A stretch of 10,553 bases of DNA from DATMBL01 sp050735975. Its GTDB lineage: Bacteria > Desulfobacterota > Binatia > UBA9968. The notes under the pieces were generated by a model. That model searched no databases, was not told where the DNA came from, and saw only the letters and a program-made list of their open reading frames with translations. Below are positions 5,078 through 10,553 of the stretch, piece after piece (the stretch's first letter is position 1; every line of letters begins with the position of its first letter). The translations under genes were made by a program, and so were the position numbers. Where the stretch lies: assembly GCA_050735975.1 (NCBI GenBank), contig JBOHVS010000252.1, positions 1-10,553 on the forward strand. Direction: 5' to 3'.

Positions 5078-5263
5078 GGTAGTGACTTATTTTAGCTCCA
5101 GATCCTTCACGGAGTCTGTCCTGAGACTCTTCGCTGCGCTCAGAGTGACAGTCGAAGGATTCAGGATGACAGCCCCATCAGCTGTCATTCTGAGGCCTTA
5201 GCCGAAGAATCTGGGTTTTGCGAGAGTTGAACAGGCATTCCCTCACCAAAATGAGTCACTACC
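5078..5263. repeat. 186-bp inverted-repeat element with nested repeats
   Basis: The left end ggtagtgacttatttt (5078-5093) and right end aaaatgagtcactacc (5248-5263) are inverted copies with one mismatch in 16. Inside are two degenerate copies, in opposite orientation, of a GATTCTTCGCTxxGCTCAGAATGACAG-like motif: gatccttc...gagtgacag near 5101-5152 and ctgtcattctgaggcc...gaagaatct near 5180-5211. Together they read as a non-autonomous mobile element with a hairpin core. No coding frame or clear target-site duplication is visible. The resemblance of the core to widespread 'TCATTCTGAG...CGAAGAATCT' repeats is from memory. Confidence 0.65.
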
Positions 5264-5501
5264 GGAATAGACTTTTAATGGACATTAAGCCCGCCTTGGA
5301 CTATCATGTCAACTGATCCGCTTTGGTGACGACGCGATAAACGTCTCTTACATCCCTTGCCATCAAGAGCGGAGGCTAAACTTTTTTAAGCCCTCTCTCG
5401 TACAAGAGAACAAAATGGCAACGGCGTTCCTGCCCTATTGAACACGTGAACAGGAAAACAAGGCAAATTAGCCCGCCGCAATTTTCACCTGCATGAAATA
5501 T

Positions 5502-5513
5502 ATTGCCGGCAAT
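5502..5513. promoter_or_regulatory. 12-bp perfect palindrome
   Basis: attgccggcaat is a perfect palindrome about 230 nt upstream of the predicted operon promoter. A dimeric regulator site is possible; no factor can be named. Confidence 0.25.
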
Positions 5514-5621
5514 CGTGCCAGCCATTTGAGCCAAGCGGAGCCTTGCTGCGTAATTCAGAGAGCGATCAGGCATTGCTATATAAACTAACGAACAAACTGC
5601 AAATTAGGCACTGCTACCATG

Positions 5622-5633
5622 GTCCGATCGGAC
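5622..5633. promoter_or_regulatory. 12-bp perfect palindrome
   Basis: gtccgatcggac is a perfect palindrome about 80 nt upstream of the predicted -35, overlapping the first GACAAT hexamer at 5631-5636. A repressor or activator site is possible. Confidence 0.3.
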
Positions 5634-5710
5634 AATTATTTCCGAGTATAATAAATTCGTGTTGTCAATTACTTACATATATTCATACGACAATGTTTTC
5701 CGATTTTTTA

Positions 5711-5737
5711 TTGTCTAATTTGGCTATATGCTATGAT
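5711..5737 (+). promoter_or_regulatory. Extended -10 promoter of the polysaccharide operon
   Basis: The -10 is TATGAT (5732-5737), preceded by TGC (5729-5731), forming an extended -10. A weak TTGTCT (5711-5716) lies 15 nt upstream as -35. It predicts a start near 5744 and a leader of about 105 nt ahead of the NusG-like gene. It is the best promoter-like site I found in the upstream region. Confidence 0.5.
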
Positions 5738-5849
5738 ACTCGCTGATGGTTTCAAGTAAATTCAAAGCACTTACGCTCGGTTAGTCATCAATATGCATCA
5801 GTGATCAGAAGCTGGCATCCCCCTTGCTCGACGTGCATTGACATCACCG

Positions 5850-6404
5850 ATGGAAAACTACAAGGTTCAAACTGCGGAGCGGCAGTGGTATGTGGTCTAC
5901 AGCAAGCCTCAAAAAGAGGATTATGCAACGTTTCATTTGCATTCCAAGGGCTTAGAGGTTTTCTTCCCTAGACTCCTCTTGCCTGAAACCAGCCGAACGC
6001 GCCGGCGAGTTGTTCCCCTATTTCCGAACTACTTATTCGTCAAACTTAACCTCCTGTCGGATGAATACTACTGGGCCTCCTGGTCGCCTGGAGTTAGTCG
6101 GATCGTGAATTTCAACGGCCACGCTGCTGCGATAGAGGATCAGGTCATAAACGTATTAAAGCAGCGCTCCGGTGAAGAAGGTATTATTCCCGCGAGATCG
6201 AACTTGCAGTGCGGGCAGGAAGTTCGAATTTCCGGCGGGCCGTTGGAAGGTATTTTGGGAATTATTCAGCAACCGCCCAGTGCGCGCGGTCGTGTAAAAA
6301 TCCTTTTGAATCTCTTGAATAGGCAGATGAACGTAGAAATGCCCGTTCATCTAGTGAACGGTAGCTGGGTTGCTTCCGATTTGGGGCCCTCAGTTACGCA
6401 ATAG
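5850..6404 (+). CDS. NusG/RfaH/UpxY-like transcription antiterminator
   Basis: Specialised NusG paralogues bind elongating RNA polymerase and let it read through long surface-polysaccharide operons. The 184 residues show an NGN domain (about 11-105) beginning QWYVVYSKPQKEDYATFHLHSKGLEVFFPRL and continuing VPLFPNYLFVKL, then SPGVSRIVNFNG, all typical of this family. A C-terminal KOW-like domain follows (about 119-170: GQEVRISGGPLEGILGIIQ...RVKILLNLL). The ATG at 5850 is preferred; a TTG at 5838 would add four residues, and neither has a clear Shine-Dalgarno. It is the first gene after the predicted promoter and precedes the Wza-like gene by about 100 nt, the place where UpxY, RfaH-like and LoaP proteins are found. 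Its N-terminal domain is typical of the specialised class; core NusG would sit beside secE and rplK. Confidence 0.88.
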   Translation: MENYKVQTAERQWYVVYSKPQKEDYATFHLHSKGLEVFFPRLLLPETSRTRRRVVPLFPNYLFVKLNLLSDEYYWASWSPGVSRIVNFNGHAAAIEDQVINVLKQRSGEEGIIPARSNLQCGQEVRISGGPLEGILGIIQQPPSARGRVKILLNLLNRQMNVEMPVHLVNGSWVASDLGPSVTQ

Positions 6405-6475
6405 TATGGCATTGAGTTCCTCCCAACTGTGTATGGGCAGGAAATCAATCGGAAACACAATTGGTGACTTTAAAG

Positions 6476-6490
6476 AAGGGTTAGACCCTT
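6476..6490 (+). promoter_or_regulatory. Small hairpin before the Wza-like gene
   Basis: aagggt (6476-6481) and accctt (6485-6490) form a perfect 6-bp stem with a 3-nt loop, 13 nt upstream of the ATG at 6504. No T-run follows. It could mask the ribosome site or serve as a recruitment or pause site for the NusG-like protein. No classical ops (GGCGGTAGYNT) sequence was seen in the leader or this gap. Confidence 0.35.
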
Positions 6491-6503
6491 AGATGGCGGA
6501 GCT

Positions 6504-7607
6504 ATGTCCCTAGATTTGGCCTATTTACCCACAGAACGCTGCGGGCGTAAATCCGAGCTTTCCATCGACAAACAGTGGGAGATCCTTCGAACAGCGGGAT
6601 TCTTGCTACTGGCTATCTCTGTAATGGCCTGTGGGGTCCCTCCGTCACAGCCGCCTCAACAGGCAGCCCCCGCGGCCCAGCGTCACAACCCCAATGTTGC
6701 TGAAATCAATCAAGCCCTCGCTAGCCTTGCGCTTAGCGGCGGGCAACCGTCAAGCGAATATCAAATTGGACCTGAGGATCTCTTGCAGGTCACATTGTTT
6801 AATGTTCCTGAGACTGAACAACGAGTGTTACCCAGAACAGTCACCACGCGAGTGAATCACCAGGGCACGATCTCCCTTCCGTTGGTAGGCGAGACCCAGG
6901 CCGCCGGATTGACCATTGCCGCCCTTGAACGAGAGCTTGTGAAACGATATGACAGATACATACACAATCCTCAGGTAGGTGTGCTGGTAACGGAATATCG
7001 CCAACGGATATCGGTGATAGGGGCGGTGCAAAAGGCCGGAGTACTCGAGCTGACCGGTCCCAAGACCGTGATCGACATTCTAGCGATGGCCGGCGGAGTA
7101 ACCGACCGAGCGGGCTCACAAGTCCACATTTACCGTCAGGGCCCTAAAGGTCGCGAAAGTCACGTTATTGACCTCCTCGTACTAGCAAGCAACGCATCCC
7201 TCATTACCGCTGATAACGCGGGACTGATAACCACGCCGGTGAAAGCCGGAGACGTTATCAACGTTCCTCCCGCAGGCACATTTTTTGTGGACGGAGCCGT
7301 CAGAAGACCTGGGCCTTACCCCTTGGGACGACGCTACTCGCTCACCCAAGCGCTAGCCACCGCCGGCGGAGTCGACCCGGAGTTGAACGCATCGGACGTT
7401 GTGATCTTCAAGAAAAGTGGAACGTCCGGAATGCAACAAGTTTCTGTAGATCTGGATGCCGTGATGGCAGGCACCGTACCCGATCCTCAGATCGAAGAGG
7501 ACGATGTCATCGTTGTCCCAACCAGTACGGCCAAATATATATTGAGACGTTTCGTCGGCACGCTTGTGGGGGGCGTCTCTCTCGGTACTCTTGTAGGCGG
7601 AAGTTAG
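6504..7607 (+). CDS. Wza-like polysaccharide export lipoprotein
   Basis: Members of this family form the octameric outer-membrane channel for capsule or exopolysaccharide. The 367 residues begin with a lipoprotein signal: a hydrophobic stretch (about 31-42) with lipobox VMAC and acyl-accepting C43, then a P/A/Q-rich linker. The Poly_export domain spans about 85-165 (YQIGPEDLLQVTLFNVPE...GTISLPLVGE...LERELVKRYDRYIHNPQVGV). One SLBB-like domain follows at about 168-212 (ISVIGAVQKAGVLELTGPKTVIDILAMAGGV) and a second at about 258-303 (TFFVDGAVRRPGPYPLGRRYSLTQALATAGGV). The end, about 345-367, is glycine-rich and hydrophobic (ILRRFVGTLVGGVSLGTLVGG), the place of the membrane-spanning helix in Wza. 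GGAG lies very close to the ATG at 6504. The signal has an unusually long polar lead (about 30 residues), so the true start could be internal. The Wzc-like gene follows after 15 nt. Confidence 0.92.
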   Translation: MSLDLAYLPTERCGRKSELSIDKQWEILRTAGFLLLAISVMACGVPPSQPPQQAAPAAQRHNPNVAEINQALASLALSGGQPSSEYQIGPEDLLQVTLFNVPETEQRVLPRTVTTRVNHQGTISLPLVGETQAAGLTIAALERELVKRYDRYIHNPQVGVLVTEYRQRISVIGAVQKAGVLELTGPKTVIDILAMAGGVTDRAGSQVHIYRQGPKGRESHVIDLLVLASNASLITADNAGLITTPVKAGDVINVPPAGTFFVDGAVRRPGPYPLGRRYSLTQALATAGGVDPELNASDVVIFKKSGTSGMQQVSVDLDAVMAGTVPDPQIEEDDVIVVPTSTAKYILRRFVGTLVGGVSLGTLVGGS

Positions 7608-7622
7608 CGCAAGCCTCTAAAA

Positions 7623-10298
7623 ATGAGAAATAATTTGCCCGCTCAGCCGTCACCCCAGGCTCTTCCGGGTGACGTGGAGCCCGAATACACATACGCCCCG
7701 GAGTCGCAGGGCCATTTACTGGATTATTGGAAGATTGTCGTCAAGCGGCGACGCTTGGTGATCGCGACAGCGGCGGCCGTGCTAATCGTCGGGGCCTATT
7801 TTTCTTTCACGGCCACGACCCTGTACACGGCCAATGCAACGCTGAAAATTGAGCCGCACAATCCGTCCGTGACCGGTGTCGGAATGATGGTGCCACTTGG
7901 GGAGGGAGGCGGCGGCCAATACGATTATCACCAGACCCAATTTAGGCTGCTTGAAAGTCGCGGGCTGGCGGCGAGGGTCGCTACCGAGTTGAAACTCGAT
8001 TCGAACAAGACTTTCACCCAAGCAGATGTGACGAGCGCAAATCCGATCTCTAGAATACAAGACTGGTTTTTCGGCCACCTATACTTTGTCGTATCTCTGG
8101 TTCGACCCAGACAGTCCGAAGAGCCCCCTCCGGACATGAGTGACACCCAGGCTACGAGCACCGGCGAGACCGCCACGGCGAAGGCGAAGACATCGCCCCC
8201 AAGGCCGCAAGTTCGTGGTTCGCTGGTCGGAAAGTACATGTCGTTCTTAGAGGTGAGGCCGGTAAGAAACACCAGGCTCGTTGAAGTTCGCTTTACCACG
8301 CCTTCCCGGTATCTTTCGCAGCAACTGACCGAGGCTCACGCCCGGGGATTCATCCGCATGACTTTGGAGAACCGCTTTGAGCTCACCAAAGAGGCGCGAG
8401 ATTTCTTGGATACCAAAAATGCCGAGCTCAAACAAAAGCTCCAACGTTCCGAGGATGCGCTGAACCGCTTTCGCCAAACCCACGGCGTAGTTTCGATGGA
8501 CAAAGGAGAAAATATCGTCGTCGAGCGTTTGGTCGATTTGAATCGCCAGTTGACCGTGGCTCGGACGCAACGAATCGAAGCCGAGTCCCTCTATAAAGTC
8601 GTTGAAAACAAGTCAACCCACTCGCTTGCGCAAGTGATGACTCAAGGAATGGTGCCGAATCTCCGTTCCAATCTCCTTAACCTGGAAGGTGAGAAGGTAA
8701 AGCTCTCGACGATATTCAAGCCGGATCATCCGCGCATGATCGAGCTGAATAAGCAAATCACCGAGACCAAACGCGCCATCAACACGGAATTAAATAACGT
8801 CGTGCGCGGTATCCGGGACGCCTTCATCGCCGCTCGGAGCAAGGAAGAAGCTTTGCAGGCTGAGGCGCAAAAACAGCAGCAAACGGCGTTGAATCTCAAG
8901 GAGGTCGGTGTCCACTACGCCGTTCTCGAAGAGGAGGTAAGAGTCAACCGGAGTCTCTACGAAAGCGTTCTCAAGCGTCTGAACGAAACCAACATCTCGA
9001 ATGACATTGCGGTCTCCAACATGCAAATCACGCAGCACGCCGAGCTGCCGCGATCTCCTTCCGGGCCCAACATTCCGATGCACCTTGTGATGTATGGTCT
9101 GCTGGGTCTGGTTTCGGGAGTCGGTCTCGTGTTCGTCTTGGAATACCTCGATTCAAGCGTGAGCACGCCCCAACACGTCTGGCGCGCTGTCGGTTTGAAC
9201 ACATTCGGCGTCGTTCCAGATCTGAATTCGCTCGATCGCAAGCTCTTCGGTCCGAATAATCTCAAGCCGCCGCTGCGCGAACGGGGCTTAGGGGCGCCGA
9301 CGCCTCCTTCCAGGGCGCTGATTTCGGCGCACCATCCTCTTTCGATCATCTCAGATTCGTACCGCACGATTCGTACGGCCCTGCTCTTTTCGCAAGCCGA
9401 GAAACCGCCGCAGATAGTTCTTATGACCAGTCCCTCGCCGGGGGAAGGAAAAACTGTCAGCACTTTGAACCTCGCTATTGCGTTGGCCCAGGAGGGCCGG
9501 CGGGTTTTGGTAATCGACGCCGACCTCAGAAAGGGTTGCTGCCACGCCCGCCTTGGAATCAGAAATCACAGCGGGCTCTCGAACATTTTGACCGGGCATC
9601 TTTCACTCGAAGATGGCATTCAGCCGACGCCGATCAGGGGTCTCTCGCTTCTCTCGCGGGGAATATGCCCCCCGAACCCGAGCGACCTCCTGGGATCGAA
9701 TAAAATGCGAGAAGTGCTCAAGCGTGTGCGCGAATCTTTCGATTTTATCCTTGTTGATTCGCCGCCGGCTATCGCGGTCAGCGACGCCGCTATTGTTTCT
9801 ATCATGTGCGACGGCGTCATCTTCGTTTTTCACGGCAAGAAGACGACGACGGCCTCGGCGCGTCAGGCGCTCGAGCGATTAGATGCCATCAGAGCGCCCG
9901 TCATAGGCGTGATCCTCAACAGCATCAACTTGGACGACCCTGACTACGCCTACTATCGCTCCTATTATGGTTCCGACTATGGAACCGCCGCCAATGATCT
10001 ACAAAGCCCAAATGGCGCGGAAAAGACCTTGGACATAGAGGCCAGACCCAAACAGGTCGGACGGGGAATCGTCCCGAAAACGTTCTTAGACGATATGGTT
10101 CTCAAGCTCGGTGAAGCCGTCGGGCCTATGGCCCCTCTGATCGTCCGAGATCAGATTGCGTTTCTTGGAGAATCGCGAGAATCCTTTCCGAAAGACAGGC
10201 TGAACGAGCTTCTGGAGCGGGTCGGCAAAGAAATTCTAGACGACAAACTCAGATTTCTTTTCCAACGAAGCATGCAGGACAACGTTCAAGCTTTATAA
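7623..10298 (+). CDS. Wzc-like polysaccharide co-polymerase with BY-kinase and extra C-terminal domain
   Basis: This inner-membrane protein controls polymer length and export through tyrosine autophosphorylation. Domain order in 891 residues: Wzz-type domain with TM1 at about 45-67; a Pro/Thr/Ala-rich insertion (about 163-198); a long periplasmic coiled coil (about 250-460); a proline motif LPRSPSGPN (475-483) and TM2 (about 486-507); then a cytoplasmic kinase with SDSYRTIRTALLF (578-590), Walker A SPGEGKT (605-611), Walker A' VLVIDADLRKG (628-638, D632 and D634) and Walker B FILVDSPPA (708-716, D712). The tyrosine cluster DPDYAYYRSYYGSDYG (772-787, six Tyr) usually ends such proteins, but here another 104 residues follow, with a helical domain at about 818-885 (LGEAVGPMAPLIVRDQ...LNELLERVGKEILDDKLRFLFQ). 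That tail resembles the 'GPiA..lV......L...La..I....R..Fl' domain seen at the ends of some bacterial signalling proteins (DUF8082-like, from memory). The kinase is intact, so it should be active. The ribosome site is weak; translation probably couples to the gene 15 nt upstream. Confidence 0.93.
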   Translation: MRNNLPAQPSPQALPGDVEPEYTYAPESQGHLLDYWKIVVKRRRLVIATAAAVLIVGAYFSFTATTLYTANATLKIEPHNPSVTGVGMMVPLGEGGGGQYDYHQTQFRLLESRGLAARVATELKLDSNKTFTQADVTSANPISRIQDWFFGHLYFVVSLVRPRQSEEPPPDMSDTQATSTGETATAKAKTSPPRPQVRGSLVGKYMSFLEVRPVRNTRLVEVRFTTPSRYLSQQLTEAHARGFIRMTLENRFELTKEARDFLDTKNAELKQKLQRSEDALNRFRQTHGVVSMDKGENIVVERLVDLNRQLTVARTQRIEAESLYKVVENKSTHSLAQVMTQGMVPNLRSNLLNLEGEKVKLSTIFKPDHPRMIELNKQITETKRAINTELNNVVRGIRDAFIAARSKEEALQAEAQKQQQTALNLKEVGVHYAVLEEEVRVNRSLYESVLKRLNETNISNDIAVSNMQITQHAELPRSPSGPNIPMHLVMYGLLGLVSGVGLVFVLEYLDSSVSTPQHVWRAVGLNTFGVVPDLNSLDRKLFGPNNLKPPLRERGLGAPTPPSRALISAHHPLSIISDSYRTIRTALLFSQAEKPPQIVLMTSPSPGEGKTVSTLNLAIALAQEGRRVLVIDADLRKGCCHARLGIRNHSGLSNILTGHLSLEDGIQPTPIRGLSLLSRGICPPNPSDLLGSNKMREVLKRVRESFDFILVDSPPAIAVSDAAIVSIMCDGVIFVFHGKKTTTASARQALERLDAIRAPVIGVILNSINLDDPDYAYYRSYYGSDYGTAANDLQSPNGAEKTLDIEARPKQVGRGIVPKTFLDDMVLKLGEAVGPMAPLIVRDQIAFLGESRESFPKDRLNELLERVGKEILDDKLRFLFQRSMQDNVQAL

Positions 10299-10387
10299 AG
10301 CAGCATCCTGGACGTTAAGCCCTAGCGATCTCCTGCTCAATCCTGCGATCAATTTCCATCGCGCCTAAACCAATCAGCGATCCCTTT

Positions 10388-10553
10388 ATGAAAACTTCAG
10401 CGTTAGGTTCAGCGCCAAGCGAAAAACACGTCGAGGTGCTATACATCAGGCCTTCAAAAGGAAGGCTTCAGGTTAAACTCGATGAGTTATGGGAGTACCG
10501 GGAACTACTTTATTTCCTGGTCTGGCGCGACATAAAGGTCCGTTACAAGCAAA
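10388..10553 (+). CDS. ABC-2 polysaccharide export permease, 3' end outside the window
   Basis: Only the first 55 codons are present. After a variable lead (MKTSALGSAPSEKHVEVLYIRPSKGRLQV) comes KLDELWEYRELLYFLVWRDIKVRYKQ. The pattern W-x-Y-R-E-L-L-x-x-L-x-W-R-D-I-K-V-R-Y-K-Q is the hallmark amphipathic N-terminus of ABC-2 permeases that export O-antigen, capsule or teichoic acid (Wzm, KpsM, TagG type). A full protein would be about 260-290 residues with six membrane helices and would pair with an ATP-binding subunit, expected just downstream. The ATG at 10388 is the likely start, with no strong Shine-Dalgarno. The 89-nt gap from the Wzc-like gene holds no terminator, so it probably belongs to the same operon. 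Confidence 0.85.
   Translation, partial: MKTSALGSAPSEKHVEVLYIRPSKGRLQVKLDELWEYRELLYFLVWRDIKVRYKQ

Larger units (their letters stand above)
5264..5710. other. AT-rich non-coding upstream region of the polysaccharide operon
   Basis: No convincing gene is present in this 450-nt stretch; the short frames lack ribosome sites and recognisable content. Base composition is clearly more AT-rich than the flanking genes, especially 5575-5710. It holds two perfect 12-bp palindromes and several GACAAT/ATTGTC hexamers (listed separately), typical of a regulatory region. Confidence 0.5.

Noticed and set aside
4926..5263. tRNA-Arg followed by an inverted-repeat element as an integrated island boundary
   Set aside because: No integrase, no duplicated tRNA 3' end within the window, and the repeat lies beyond the 5' end of the tRNA rather than its 3' end, where integration normally occurs.
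5376..5573. Leftward 65-codon frame in the AT-rich upstream region
   Set aside because: There is no ribosome site and no recognisable content, and it is short enough to occur by chance. A small real gene cannot be excluded, but nothing supports it.
8957..9463. Leftward 168-codon frame inside the Wzc-like gene
   Set aside because: It lies entirely antisense to well-conserved kinase and TM2 coding sequence, a common shadow in GC-rich coding DNA.

Overview
The window looks like part of a chromosome from an uncultured Gram-negative bacterium. A Wza-type outer-membrane lipoprotein implies an outer membrane. The intergenic DNA is crowded with degenerate 6- and 7-nt tandem arrays and small inverted-repeat elements, a style I associate with Deltaproteobacteria-like, NC10 and Binatota-like genomes. 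That lineage guess is an inference from general impression and is weak.

Left part (1-5263), scattered housekeeping and hypothetical genes separated by repeats. A 5'-truncated polytopic membrane protein (+) runs in from the left edge. It is followed by about 700 nt of repeats: an inverted-repeat element, a decayed hairpin, two heptamer arrays and a second inverted-repeat element. Three leftward genes come next: a small cold-shock-like OB-fold protein whose stop codon lies inside a repeat arm, a NuoB subunit of complex I with no other nuo gene beside it, and a classical CspA-type protein with its own promoter, structured leader and terminator. A rightward APH-fold homoserine kinase converges on a leftward two-TM hypothetical protein, with a short heptamer array between them. 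A leftward tRNA-Arg(ACG) and a 186-bp element with 16-bp inverted ends close this part.

Middle (5264-5849) is an AT-rich regulatory stretch without a convincing gene. It holds perfect palindromes, recurrent GACAAT/ATTGTC hexamers and an extended -10 promoter pointing right.

Right part (5850-10553) is the start of an exopolysaccharide or capsule export operon, all on the + strand: a NusG/RfaH/UpxY-like antiterminator, a Wza-like polysaccharide export lipoprotein, a Wzc-like co-polymerase with a C-terminal BY-kinase, and the first 55 codons of an ABC-2 polysaccharide export permease. The inferred logic is that the NusG paralogue helps RNA polymerase read a long operon, Wza and Wzc build the envelope-spanning export channel and its tyrosine-kinase control, and the ABC permease moves the chain or its lipid-linked precursor across the inner membrane. 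The most unusual item is the Wzc homologue: its tyrosine cluster is internal and is followed by about 100 residues of extra helical domain. No CRISPR array, complete insertion sequence or phage gene is visible.
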